A stretch of DNA of 64,000 bases from the NCBI RefSeq assembly GCF_029784165.1, contig NC_073696.1, positions 192,928,498 through 192,992,497 on the forward strand, given 5' to 3'. Position 1 is the first letter of the stretch, and every line of letters starts with the position of its first letter. The stretch is from Wyeomyia smithii. Lineage: Eukaryota; Arthropoda; Insecta; Diptera; Culicidae. Below are positions 32,160 to 44,269 of this stretch, one piece after another. The notes under the pieces were generated by a model. That model worked only from the letters and a program-made list of their open reading frames with translations, did not search any database and was not told the origin of the DNA. The position numbers and the translations under genes were made by a program.

Positions 32160-32695
32160 TCTCGGAATGGTGTTTCTCAAAAAAAGACTTTGCCGTGTTT
32201 ACAATTGCGGTAAAACTACTGAACCGATTTTCTTCATCTTTTTTTTAAATGTTCGTTATTAAATTTCCCGGTTTTTGAACAATCGATTTTTGATACACGT
32301 GGCTTAACTTTGCCGAAAAAAACATTTTTATAGCAATTTTCAGCGCTCAAAACAGGTTTTTTTCGGGAAAAACGTTCCAGTTTGCACTAAAAATACTTAT
32401 AAAAACGATCGGCACACTTCTAAACTAATGATTCAATATGAGTTTTTCGATTTCAGTTAATCTGCTGCGTCGCTATCGTAAACACCGCAAACCTCTACTA
32501 GAAAAAAAGCGTTTCGTGGAAACGGCCATTACTTCCCAAATAATTAGTATTTCTTATAAAAAACGTGTTTTGTTAACGTTGAATAACTGAACTCTCAGAA
32601 AATTACTACTTCTGTGCGATAAAAAAGGTGCTACACGCTTAAAAGAATTCCAAACTTCGCTCATTTTTTTCGTGCAAAAAGGTATATAACCCAGG
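32160..32695 (-). repeat. Dispersed repeat K, copy 2 (inverted to copy 1)
   Basis: The reverse complement matches 17131-17560: GTTATATACCTTTTTG, TAATGGCCGTTTCCACGAAA, TTAGTTTAGAAGTGTGCCGA and TTTTGAGCGCTGAAAA in order. A second GGTATATAACC occurs at 31994-32004, so the element may extend that far. Noncoding. Confidence 0.7.
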
Positions 32696-32699
32696 GTTG

Positions 32700-33740
32700 A
32701 TATTTGTTGACACCCTTGAGTGAAAGTGAAAAAAGCATCCATAAACGTTATTTTTTTACAATCCTTTCAGAGTTCTCCCTTCCCGCTTTTTGCATGGAAG
32801 TGAACTGTCAAAACACCTCATTATATTGCGATGGAAGCAAGATAAAAAAATCAGTTTATCAGAAGATTGACAAGGCATCGGTCAGTGTTAGTGAAAACGT
32901 GTTTCAGTGAGGTTCATTTTGGTTGAGTGGACTGTTTGTTTTTCTTTTTCGCTTTGAAGTGAAGATCATTTGGTTGGATTTGTCGCCAAATTTTATTCCG
33001 TAACCGTGAACGATGCGCGCGATCTATTTCATCTGAGTATAACAGCACGTTACTAGGACGAAAATCTAGTGTATCTGAAAGAGTGCAGCGATCATTGGAA
33101 GTGAAAATTAAAAACGATTGGCTGTAGTTTTCGAAGAATTTTGCTGGGGAAAATGACTTTTATCAGCACTGATATAACCCCTTAAACACTTTGAGATATT
33201 GTCCCTGTAGTGTTTTTTTGTTCAAACAACATTTATTTGACACGGCTTAGGCGTATTGCTGTTGTTGAATAAGCCTAAGAATTTCTCCTAATGCGTTGTT
33301 AAAATTTTGGCTTTCGAAACGCTAACCCGCTAATTCGATTATTTTGTAGAGAAGCGACAAAAAACTTTTTACAAAAACTGTGAGTTGTTGATGGCCATGG
33401 TGTACATAAATTGCTTCGAAAGATAAACATATTTTACGGCGAAAGTTACTTTTGGAACGTATGTTTCATTAAAACAACGTTAAATTGATCTAATTGTCTA
33501 GACCTCCTCTCCTTCCGACACATGAGCGAGTCAGTCTTTTCTCTTAGGAATGGGACGTACAAGCCACAGCAGCATTCTTAACAAGCTTAAGGCGGTTTAG
33601 ATTAAATTTTTTAACACAGTAAAAACTTCTGTAAACTGCAGTGCGCTTGAAATTGTGGTAACTTCGGTACTATTCTTTCAATTCAGATAATAATTGAGTA
33701 TTTATAGAAACATTCCTAATGTACAATTAAGTCTTTTTCA
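32700..33740. other. No gene seen
   Basis: Short frames only. TTTATTTGACACGGCTTAGG near 33232 resembles retroelement sequence near 30362. Confidence 0.35.
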
Positions 33741-33744
33741 TGTG

Positions 33745-34080
33745 CTTTTTCGTACACGGGTTTTACGCGAATTTCGGAATTAAGGTGAAACCTCATTGAA
33801 TTCAAAAATGACCGACTTCGAGTCACCACTTCGAATTTTTAAAAGCACAAGACTCGGAAATACTCATTGCGTTCCCTAGGAAAATTCTATTTTATGTTTG
33901 CCTCACCACAGCAACAATAAAATAGCATTTTCACAGGGAACGCATTAACTATTTCCGTATCTAGTGCTTTCGAAAATTCGAAGTGGCGACATTTTTCAAT
34001 TTTTGGATTCAATGAGAATTCACCTTAACGCGGTTTTTTATGAGCGGATTTTTCTGAAAAGCCGTTTTTTACGTGATCTG
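33745..34080. repeat. ACGCGG/CGCGTAA-type repeat, interrupted by a TTAA MITE
   Basis: Phrases such as TTTTACGCGAATTTCGGAA and CGCGGTTTTTTATGAGCGG resemble the longer field at 47370-47815. Removing 33784-34024 plus one TTAA restores a continuous phrase. Confidence 0.55.
33784..34024. mobile_element. TTAA-flanked foldback MITE
   Basis: TTAA at 33780-33783 and 34025-34028. The ends GGTGAAACCTCATTGAAT and ATTCAATGAGAATTCACC are near-perfect inverses, and most of the 241 bp folds back (CACTTCGAATTTTTAAAAGC against GCTTTCGAAAATTCGAAGTG). A fragment of the same family is visible near 47190-47245, and one terminus at 55615-55625. Noncoding. Confidence 0.75.
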
Positions 34081-34139
34081 TTTATATTGGTTTTACCTTT
34101 GTTATACTAAACAAAGGTTATAAAATCGGTCGAAAAACG

Positions 34140-34223
34140 CAAAATAGATTCGAAGACCAGAGGGCCGAGTGCTTTATACCATTCGACTCAGTTCGACGAA
34201 CTGAGCAATGTCTGTTCGCGCGC

Positions 34224-34277
<54 letters not shown>

Positions 34278-34560
34278 TGTCTGTATGTATGTGACGCAAA
34301 ATACTACCGCACCTTTCTTATAGAGCGCAATATCCGATTTCGATGATTTTATATGCAAATGAAAGCTACTGTGCTCCCCCAGAAAGCTACCGAGTGGATT
34401 TTTGATTATTGGCTTAGATTTTGAGATATTGATCAAAGAGTATTTTTTTACATAAGAGTATTTTTTTACAACATAAAATAAATCTGTTGAGGGCCAAGTG
34501 CCGTATATCAATCGACTCAGTTCGTCTGAATGAACATTACCTGTATACATGTGTATGTGT
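34140..34560 (-). repeat. Repeat related to L, with long GT microsatellite
   Basis: Contains ATTCGACTCAGTTCGACGAA beside a TG tract (about 34226-34270), and a second similar phrase at 34500-34530. The order (CA tract then GTCGAACTGAGTCGA on the minus strand) is that of repeat L, but the module sequence differs. Probably a sister family. Confidence 0.6.
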
Positions 34561-34852
34561 GTATGTACGTTAGTATTTGTAAATATGCTGTTTACATGTG
34601 TAGTATATCAAAATCAAACAAAAAAATTAAAACATATCATACCTTTCACAGAATGCATTATTCGATTCAAGTGTTAACAAGTGCACAAGGAAGCTCCAAA
34701 CCATTTTGAAAGTCATACTGAGCGAGTTTTTATTGGTTGCTTGAATTTCAGAATATTTACGAAAGAATTTTTAAACATAGAGTATTTTACTTTTTGGATC
34801 ATTTCTCTCTCTATCCTTTTTTTATATCACTATCTCTCTTTCTCTCGCTCTC

Positions 34853-36035
34853 TTTTTGCCTTTCTCCTAGAAAGGTATAGCAATCACTGAAAAAACTAAA
34901 GGTGTAAAAGTGCTCCAAAGGGCCGAATGTCGTATATCACTCGACTCAGTTCGACGAGCTAAGCATTTTCTGTATGTGTGTGTGTAACGCTCTCCCAATC
35001 TCACTCGATTTTCTCAGAGATGGCTGGACCGATTTCAATGAAATAATTGCAAATGAAAGGTCTATTTGCCCCATAAGACCCTATTCAATTTTATTGTAAT
35101 CGGATTTCTAGTTTAGAGGTTATTGACCCTATTGATTTGTTTTGCAATCGGACTATTACTTTGACTATTATGTTAAAAAATGTGAAATCCAGCTATGAAA
35201 AGAAAAATATTCACAAGACTACCTAAACTCACTCACTTTTCTCAAAGATGGCTGAACCGATTTTCACTTAATTAGTGTCAAATGAGAGGCCCAGCTGCCT
35301 CATAACACCCTATTGAATTTAACTGTAATCGGACTGTTACTTCGTCTGCAATGTATCGAAATGTGAAAATCACGAAACTTCATTATCTCAGAGAGTACAC
35401 AACCGATTTGAACAATATTGATATCAGATGAACGGGCTAGTTAAGGGTTAACTGATGAGTTATGTTTCAACAAGTGGTTTCATTAATCGGCTGCTCTATA
35501 CGTTCCCATTTCATTTGATTATAATCGAACTTAAGCAATCGTTATGTATTCAATTGTTAAAACAACGAGAGTCTATTATCTCAAAGATTACACGACTTAT
35601 TTAACATAACTAGTGTCATACGAACGAGTTATCTCTTAAACTTACGAATAACTAACTTCATAACAACTTGATGTGGTTCAAAAGTTATGGAACGAAAAGA
35701 AATTCAAACACTATTTAAAACTATACCTGCTTCGATCAATATATGTGGCCTCAACATTATTTAAATGTGGTTTCGTACTATTTGAACGTTCCCGGTATCG
35801 CTCGTGATGCAATTGTTCGAAATTAAAAGTCATTTCTTTTATTTCGCTATTTCTTAAGCACTAACATTACGTCAGATTTCATATTTTATTCTTTAATTAC
35901 AACATCAATATTTTAGAACCCAAAGAGTGAATATACTTTTATTCGATTGAAGCGTCCATGTAAATCTTATTTTACAAATAATAAGTTTGAATGAGAAAGG
36001 CTGGGTCTGACCACTAGGTGGATTACTTTAGGTTT
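34853..36035 (-). repeat. Modular repeat L, copy 4 (inverted, near full length)
   Basis: Begins on the plus strand with GCCTTTCTCCTAGAAAGG, the inverse of the terminal hairpin. It runs through inverse modules and ends with the head phrase CTGACCACTAGGTGGATT. It lacks the GC-rich MITE and the tRNA-like stretch seen in copy 1, so it serves as an empty-site reference for both. Confidence 0.75.
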
Positions 36036-36049
36036 TTTTTCAACTACTA

Positions 36050-37150
36050 TTTATCTCTCAGAACAAACTAAGAGTAAAGACTTTTGTGCATAATTTTCAT
36101 ACTATGGTTGTTCGTTCTAACTGGTGTAAAAAAATGAACCTTTCATTTTTAATAGTTTTTTTACTAACAATATTCAATGGATTTCAGAGGAAACTGCAAT
36201 GCTCCGGTTCTCGTTTACTTGATACACTTCACTTTTGTATAATATAAATATTGTTTTCTAAATTTATTTTAAATTTATTTTAAGGTCAGTGTAAACAGAG
36301 TATCCATGTTATCCCGATTCTCGTTTTGACAGCAAGTTTTATAAAGTTCTGAAAGTGTTTCAGATGTTACCATACAGCCTAGGTCTCCAACAAGAGTTAC
36401 GTTCCCGAGTACACTTTAAACAGTCAAAATCCTTAAGTCTTGCGAAAAACTTTAATTTTGAAAAAGTGCATTTGAAATAGAATTAATTTAAGAATTCTTA
36501 ACAGCATCTGATGTGTACTGGGAATTGACATTTCAACAGCAGTTATAAATATTTCAATAAAATCTTTTAGCACTTGATCCTCATAGATTTTATCAAAATT
36601 TTTGTTGATTTCTTGAAATAAACACACGTATGATTCAAGCATTTTTTCTATGGTAACAAAGCATTCAATGCGCTGTAAAATTCTAAACTATAATTTCTTG
36701 AGAGCAAGTTTGTAGGACTTTGCTGCAATTCGTAGGAAATCTTCGATGCTAATCCATAATCTATAATCATTGTGTTCTTTTCTGGGTTTTGCGATTTTTG
36801 AAAACGAAGCCGTTGTGGTATTGAAAATGTATGTGAGAACCTCATCGAGGTTTGATTCAGTGATGTTATTTGGTTCACCCTCTGTAAAACTATCTCTTGA
36901 ATATAATTTTAAACGATTTATGGTTTACTGGCATTACAAATTTATATGTAGTAAAAGTTAGTATAAATTTATATGTAGTCATAGTTAGTATAACGAAGGT
37001 TTCTGCACTGCTAGATGGATTAATTTAGGTTTTGTGTTCAAATCGCCTATTTAGAATGTCCGATAAGGGTTCTTAATCCAATTACTGAATATTCACTTAC
37101 GTGGCCCAACTTTTTTATATAATTTTCCTTGATATTCAGCTGATTCTCCC
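36050..37150. other. No gene seen
   Basis: AT-rich. TGCTAGATGGATTAATTTAGG near 37010 vaguely resembles the head of repeat L. Confidence 0.4.
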
Positions 37151-37158
37151 AGATGGTA

Positions 37159-37357
37159 TCGAGGTACGATGCTGGTCCAACAAGCCAGTCTTCGTAGGTT
37201 CGAGTCTCGGCTCGGGAAAGACTGTTAGTGTCAACAGGATCGTAGCGCTAGCCCCGCAATTGACCTGTACACTAAACAGTCGGCTGCGAAGGCTGTGTAT
37301 AAATAAACAGAAGGTCAGGCTCCGAATCGAAATGTAGCACCAAGGCTTTGCTTTTTT
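37159..37357 (+). repeat. SINE-like repeat N, copy 2 (full length)
   Basis: TCGAGGTACGATGCTGGTCC through GGTTCGAGTCTCGG to CAAGGCTTTGC, as in the copy at 15657. Confidence 0.75.
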
Positions 37358-37359
37358 AT

Positions 37360-38350
37360 TCAGCTCGATTCGCAGGTGGAAATAACACTACTAATGATTC
37401 TTTTCCGAAGGAATTTAGCAGAAGTGATTAAATACCTTTAGCAAATAAAGTATTTTTTACGCGGTTTTATGATGAATGAACACCGTTTTGTGAATTTTGA
37501 ACCTTTTATTGTAAATAGCACTCAAAAGTAATTATTTTCGTTTGTTTTTATGAGCAACAAATATAGCTATATGCCAATCTGCGTATTAATAAGTTAGCAA
37601 TTAGCGATTGGCGAAAGTTCCGCTAATATGGGTTTAGCGCTCAGAGCAAGCGCACCGGTGGGTTGCCATTTGAGTTGCTATTCTCACAACGCTGGCCGTT
37701 GCTATTTTAGATAGTAACCGATTTTCGCACCGGTCGTTGCTATTGCGGATTACCAATTCCACTAATTTTTTTCACGCCAGCAGTTGCCAATTGTTGAAGA
37801 CCGTCACTAGCTGGCGTTGGCAAAATGTTTGTGTCGTATTACCCAGATATTCTGCGGAACTAATAATAACTAACTTAATTGTCCGTCAATCGTTTCCGAA
37901 ATTATCTGTGTTTTATCTGCTTCATAAAATGTTCCTTTCATTTCACGCAACTTTGTTTTGAGTTTGTTTCCGTTTTCCCAAATTATCGATAGCAGAATTC
38001 TGTTGCAGGTTTCTTCGTTTGTGCGTGCGTTTTTCATCCTTATATGTTTAATAAAAATAATTCCGTAAGACCGAGGCAAGTCCAGCAACGTTGCCTCCAA
38101 TGACTATTCTACTCAAATCTGGCGAACTGTTATAATATGTATTTTGTACTGTCTCGGTTCTTACAGTTTGCTATTAATATTTGCAAATGTGAAAATTCGG
38201 AATGAAAACTTGAAAATTATTCTTTAGTAGTTATTTGGTTGATTCAAGTGATGAAGGAAATGGTTTCGGGGAGCAAATGATTTTATACGCGAATATGGAA
38301 AGGTTTTTTTGGAAAGATTTGGGGTTGCTCTCAGCCTGAAAAAACGGCCA
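37360..38350. other. No gene seen
   Basis: A segment at 37600-37760 is rich in GTTGCTAT phrases and is faintly mirrored near 38980-39110. Together with the fragment at 38355 this could mark the ends of a decayed Harbinger-like element, but the match is poor. Confidence 0.3.
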
Positions 38351-38354
38351 AATA

Positions 38355-38549
38355 ATGACCGACATGCCTAGGAAGCTGCCATCCAGTGTTTTAACAATGT
38401 TTTTTTTTCCTGAAACACCGGTTTATACCGACCATTTCCGACGCCGCTTTCGATTGCGTCGTCGGTTGTTTTTGGAGACTGAAACAGTGGTAGAGGAGAT
38501 CAATGAACGCAACGGAGAACTTGGGACTAACATGCCTTCAAAAATGTAA
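38355..38549 (+). pseudogene. PIF/Harbinger-like transposase N-terminal fragment
   Basis: The 64-codon frame contains FPETPVYTDHFRRRFRLRRR (about residues 18-37) followed by LFLETETVVEEIN. The pattern PVY-x(3)-FRRRFR(M/L)-x-R-x-LF is what precedes the DDE nuclease in Harbinger-type transposases. The frame ends at TAA shortly after, and no D, D or E catalytic block follows. It is therefore a decayed piece, or a small exon-like remnant. Chance similarity is possible because the segment is short and Arg-rich. Confidence 0.5.
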
Positions 38550-38559
38550 GCAGCAATAG

Positions 38560-41500
38560 TCGGTAATACTTTCGAGCAGTTTCACTCAAACCTTCCAGGT
38601 TTATTAAAATAATGATATGGTTGGCCAATCATGTAAGGACTTCGGCTTTCTTCGTGTAGGTTAGAGTGCCAACCAAAATGGTCATCTCGAAATTAAAAAA
38701 AAAAAACTATACAAAATATCATTTTCATGTCTTTGCAAACAAATGCACCGACAAAAAACCTGTGCAAAATTGCAGCTTAATCATAATTAAAATGGAGTGG
38801 CTAATTGGTTCACGCTGACACTTGTGTCCTACGATGTGTTTAACCAAGGGAGGCAAAGCGCTTTGTCTTCCGGGGCCGACCAACTATGGCCGCATTCGAA
38901 ACACTCATTATTTTCGTAATATAATTACAAACATTCACTGTCGAGCACAACAAAAAAAAAAACAATTTGACATTCCATCAAATAGCAACGGTTCGGCTCG
39001 TTGCTATCGCGTTGCCAAATTCAATAACTTGCTAGTACGCGAGGTGAGAATTGTTATTTCCCAAACCAAAATAACAACGCCCGGTGCGGTTACCGTGTTA
39101 TGGTGGGAGTTGCCAAACTAGCTGTGCAGAAATCAAAATGGCGAAGCTGTTGTTTGATTCAGTGTCAGAGCGTAAAACCGAATTCCTCGATGGCTTGCCA
39201 ATTTTCGGAAAATTTTATTAATATTGAGTTTTGAGCTCACACAGCTCCAGTTCAAAGGTAGGGGAGTTACCTGAACATAAACAGCTGGAGCGGACAGTGA
39301 CTATAGCCGGTGAAAGTAGTAATATTTATCAGTTTCATTCAGGTCGACCTCCGCTACTATTTACCAGTTGTTATGTCGTTTTATGCCTTCACGAATTGAC
39401 GAATTTGCATACCCGAGCGATTTATTACGCAACATATTTCGTTAATTTCTTAAAACCATTTCCTTCCTCTTGAAAATTTGAGGAACAATTGAAAATTGTA
39501 TGTTGCATAAAACGTGATAGCTATCAGATACTCAAATGATTTTCATTTTACCAGTAGATGAATTCTATGTGAAACTCACATGAAATGCATACGTCTACTG
39601 AATAAGATTCAATGGATAATTCATCTAACCAGGTCATGATGAACTCAAATGACAATCACGAAGAATCTACTTGAAAATTTTAGTGGAAAATAATCACAAC
39701 TTTTCCGGTAACTATAACGTGAAAAATATTTTGAGTGTGGATGGGCTTGTGGCATGATTGTTTGGCTTAAGTTCATCCAGTTTTTTTTAAGTTCGACTGG
39801 TGCACACTGAGAAACATTGAGCCCAACTTCCAACTAATTATAAGCCGCTGAGCTGGCAACCAGAAATATAGCATATCTCATGGAAAATTTATTAATAAAT
39901 CGATTGGTGATAGCGTCATTCTGTGCAGAGCACGGAAAATGGTCTGTATTTACAGAAATACGTAAATACAGGGTGAAAAGGGCTCATTACTTGTTATAAT
40001 TTTCTTGTAGTCCTACTTCATCAATTAGTGGTGTATTAATTAGTTGCGAGTTTTCTATTCAGTTTGTTAAGACAAAAAGCTTATTTGAGTAACTTCAAAC
40101 AAAATATTATTACAACATTTGTAGCACCAATAAAAAAAAATTGAATTGTACTCAATTGTAATAGTCCCTTATGAAACATTATGATTTTTCTAATGATCGG
40201 CGCGGAAAATTTAAAAACAATCATGCGACACCTTTTCTATTTTAGTTTGAAGGAGGTGCCTTGTTTAAGGTTCATCGGCTAAGAGTTAGTATTACACTTT
40301 GAGTTGAAATACGTTGAATGGTCAAACCCAGACGAAATAGCACACACTTTTATTGTCAAAAAATCATCAACAGGTCAACACTATTCCGTTACTTTATAAA
40401 TGTGTGACTGTCACATCGGCAATTTGCTTGCAGGCCAGCAACACTGTGTACCGACTTTAGAACATTTTCCACGTGAGAACGCTGATCCCTTCGTCTAAGA
40501 ACGCGCTCTCTTCTACTCTCAATGTTTTCTTTCGAGATAATCCAGACGGTGGGGTTGAATATTTGGATGCTGCGGTGGTCTTCCATGAGTGTAGCAGAGG
40601 AAACAGCGCGCCTATCACGTATTGCTAAAATGTTGCAAAACAGCGGGGGCAACGTTCAGTTCACGTTGTGAATTTGCTCGGTTACGACGTGCTTTTCACC
40701 AAGTTTTACTTTGTGGAAACTATTCAGCTGATGCTATATTCTTGAGTCTAGTTAGAAAAAAAAAACAGTGCACTGGCTGTGAGTGAGTTCTTGACTTAAT
40801 CGTTGCTGCCACAAGCTAATCAACCGACCCGTGCATGATAAGTAAGCGTTAGGCAAACGCGTGTTGAAAAACCAATTGAATCTGTCCAGAACGCAACGGA
40901 CAGGAAAATCGTAATTTTAAATTGTTCGCGTATAGGTACTTGAGTGTTCTGATTTGATACAACCCCGTCTCTTGATGTATAGTGGAACGTTGTTTGGTGA
41001 TTTGCGAAAAACAGAAATGCAACTTTATCCTCTCCATTAATCCGCTTCAGCTGAACGTATTTTCTGATTGACGTGATCGTTAGAGTTTTATGTTTGCGTT
41101 GTTTTTTGAGCCGCACGTGGGAGTGAGGCTTCCATCAGGCTTTCGCCAAGATACAGATCAGTAACATCGAGAGCATCGCAGTTGAGTACATGTACGCTAT
41201 CTGTAGTTTTGCCAGTAACAAATGCAATGATTTGCGAGGGTGCTGAGGTGGAAAAGTGAGTTTGGGCAATCAAATGTCCATTGCCGTGTAGGCTGCATAT
41301 TTATGATATATGCTGGGAGATGCGATAAAAAACGTGTTTACGAGTTTACGTGTTTTGTCCGCTACACGACGAAGGATCTGCATTTTTTTCGTTAAAGAAC
41401 ACTTTGTGGAGCTATTTCAACTAACAAAGGTAATGCTATCATATGTTGTTTGTTTGTTCGAAGTATTTAGATAAATCGTGTTTATTTTAATATAAATTAC

Positions 41501-42110
41501 CTAAAATGCATCGCGAAGATTATAATTCGGGGAAAGGTACCAATTTTATCAAACAGAGTTCGTAGACAAATTCAATCAACCACTTTTAAAGTGTAATCTA
41601 ATAACAGTTTATTACCAAATTATTCATCGCCAAGAAGTACGGTACCACTGTATTGTATGAAGAGAACGCTACTAACATGTTGTAACTTGGCCATTATCGG
41701 TCTACCATACATATTGGATGTAATCGGATTAATGCGATAGAATTACAATTTCACACGTAACATTTCACCGGTTGCTGTGGAATCAGACGATTTTGTTTGT
41801 GAACGGCGACGCTTAGCATGACTAGCTAACGGTTAGTTGTTAGTTGGTGTTAGTAGGTGTTTTTAGCAAGATTCTGTAACCTGTTAGATTGTAGTATTTT
41901 CAATGATTTTTGGAGTTTAATTGGTCCAACAATACTGTGTTTTACCTAATTTGTTCTAAATGAAGCGTGTAATTTGTGATCAAAAATATTAATGACCTAC
42001 GTCAGCAATGAACAGAATGAGAAGTTTTAGGAGATATAAAACAAAAATAATAAAATCAGTTTCATATTGATATGATTTGCAGTTTATTTTTATGATTATA
42101 TTTTATCAAA
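38560..42110. other. No gene seen over about 3.5 kb
   Basis: Frames up to 99 codons (38822-39121 plus, 40389-40652 minus, 40820-41116 minus) show no motif. Balanced base composition near 40390-41280 could be unique host DNA. Nothing firm. Confidence 0.4.
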
Positions 42111-42125
42111 ATCTTCTAGATTCAC

Positions 42126-42322
42126 TCGAGGTACGATGCTGGCCTAACAAGCCAGTCGTTGTAGGTTCAGGTCTCGGCTCGGGAGAGACTGTTAGTGTCA
42201 GTAGGATCGTAGCACTAGCCCCGCAATTATCCTGTACACTAAATAGTCGGCTGCGAAGTCTGTGTATAAATAAACAGAAGGTCAAGTTCCGAATCGGAAT
42301 GTAGCACCAAGGCTTTGCTTTT
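42126..42322 (+). repeat. SINE-like repeat N, copy 3 (full length)
   Basis: TCGAGGTACGATGCTGGCCT through to CACCAAGGCTTTGC. Confidence 0.75.
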
Positions 42323-42329
42323 ATATATT

Positions 42330-43155
42330 TTGTCAATATCGTAGATTACCTCAATGGCTCAACAATTGTAGGGCTTCTAGGTATTCGAGTATTTTCTTTT
42401 TTAGAATACCTACCGAATTGTGCGCCTTAGCAATGTGATACATCCGTATTTGGTTGAGATGCTGTGTAACTACATTTTACATTTTAATACAATACCAAGG
42501 AATATATTGTTGCTGAATGCTGATAAAGCGCCGTATCAGTAGCTTTAATTCAAATGTAACTTTTGGGAATCTGAGCACAATCCTTGAAATCATTTCATCA
42601 GCTTTTGATCGGTTTGTTACGGAAAAAACTAGTTCATTCTCTTAGATTTTGAATCGCAGAGCAATGCATTACGAAGGAATAAGTTTTCATCCTATGCAAC
42701 CTCTTCACCAACTCAAACTTCTGTCCAATTCAGGAGTTCTGCTCAAGAGAGTTGTAAGTAATATTTTCTCAGTGCAGGTTTGCTTTTTCAGACTTTGTAC
42801 CTAAAACTACTCTTCAATAGTGTTTTATAACAATGGGACTTATTACGAGAGACAAGCCTAGAAAGACTTTACTTGATTGATCAATTTTGGTACAACAGTT
42901 GTCGAGTCAAACGAATTTTTGTGGCTTAGCTGGCACCAGCCTAGTTTCAGTCGAAATATGAAACAGATCAAAAATTCGCCCACCTATTTTTTTATTGTTC
43001 GCAATGTAGTGTCAACTCTTAGAACCGTGTTTAATAATAAAAAAGAAACATAAAACATAGAATAAATTATTAGTTGGCAAAACACACATTATGTCACAAA
43101 AATAAGTAATTTAAAAAATAATAATAATAAAAATAAATGTAGTAGTAATGCCAGT
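42330..43155. other. No gene seen
   Basis: AT-rich, noncoding. Confidence 0.4.
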
Positions 43156-43160
43156 TTTCC

Positions 43161-43310
43161 CTTCTTGGTGGTGCTGCAGTCCGTTTCGGAACTTGACCTT
43201 CTATTTTCTTATACATAGACTTTGTACCAACTGTTAAGTGTACAAGACAACTGCGGGGCTAGCACTACGATCCTACTGACACTAAGAGTCTCTCCCGAGT
43301 CGGCATTCGG
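43161..43310 (-). repeat. SINE-like repeat N, copy 4 (5' truncated)
   Basis: Reads as the inverse of the 3' two-thirds of the family (GGAACTTGACC, GACTTTGTACC, CTACTGACACTAAGAGTCTC). The B-box end is missing. Confidence 0.65.
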
Positions 43311-43377
43311 ACATACATAAACCGTACCTTAAGACCAGATGTAGAGGAAGTTTTTACTGTGTCATCACAAAGATAAC

Positions 43378-44110
43378 CATGCCCAAGTTGACGCTGTTCA
43401 CACGGATCTTAAAGCTGTGTTTGATCGAGTTGATCATGGTATTCTCTTAACGAGATTGTAGAAAATCGGCTTGTCTCCCGCTTTTGGCATCTGGTTTAGA
43501 TCCTATATATATGATAGAGAGCTATATGTTGAAATCGGTTCTGCCCAATCTCAGGCATTATCCAATCTTTCTGGGGTGCCTCAAGGATGCAATCTGAGAC
43601 CATTGCTGTTTGTACTTGTTATCAACGAATTCGACACAATACTTCCATCTGGCTGCGGAATGTTTAACGCAGATGATGGTAAAAATTTATGAGATAAAAA
43701 AAATAAGTCGAAGTTCAAAGGATGCTGAGCTGTTAGCATTTCCAAATGCAGCATTATATCATTGCAACGTAAAATGACACAGATTGTATTTGACTACACC
43801 ATAGCAGGACAGCTTTTGCAGCTAGTAACTCAAGTTTGAGACCTGGGTGAAGTAATCTCGAAAGCGAAGAGACAGCTAGGACTTATTTTCAAAGTTTCAA
43901 CTGAGTTCATGGATCCACCATGCCTGCGATCTCTGTATTGCCTGTCGGTCTGATTCATCCTAGAATCAAGTGTTGTCGCCTAGTGTCCATATCATGCTTA
44001 CTGGACTGCTAGGTTCGATGCAGTTCAGAGAAAATTCGTTCGGTACGCTCTCTGTACCCTTCCATGAAACAATCTCTCCGAATTGCCAAGGCGAAATCGA
44101 TGCCCCGAAC
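43378..44110 (+). pseudogene. Degenerate CR1-type reverse transcriptase fragment
   Basis: Same family as 5746-7136 but far more decayed. It reads HTDLKAVFDRVDHGILL (catalytic Asp retained), a TAG, then SGVPQGCNLRPLLF, and SGCGMFNADDGKNL with YADD changed to NADD. After a stop come RQLGLIFKVSTEF, LRSLYCLSV and AVQRKFVRYALCTLP with further stops. It is 5' truncated and lacks the end of the C-terminal domain. It is an old, dead copy. A foldback element lies just downstream. Confidence 0.75.
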
Positions 44111-44151
44111 ATTCGAGGATCATCTTTACGCACTTAAAAGTAATGCGATAT

Positions 44152-44265
44152 TAAGCAGGTATTAGACGAAGCAAATATTTGCTATTTTTCAATACAGATT
44201 TTATTTTGTGCAAATAAAAATCGTACCAAAAATAGCAAATATTTGCGTCGTCTAATACCTGCTTT
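44152..44265. mobile_element. Foldback element C, copy 1 (about 114 bp)
   Basis: AAGCAGGTATTAGACGAAGC at the left and its inverse at the right, with most of the element self-complementary (AAATATTTGCTATTTTT on both sides of a short centre). Related copies lie at 50694-50717 plus 51714-51786, and 51788-51903. Confidence 0.75.
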
Positions 44266-44269
44266 AGCA

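Noticed and set aside
31994..32695. GGTATATAACC as a target duplication of repeat K
   Set aside because: Copy 1 at 17131 contains the same phrase inside the repeat, so it is element sequence.
34188..34550. 120-codon minus-strand frame with a His-Thr run
   Set aside because: Translation of the TG microsatellite and flanking dispersed repeat.
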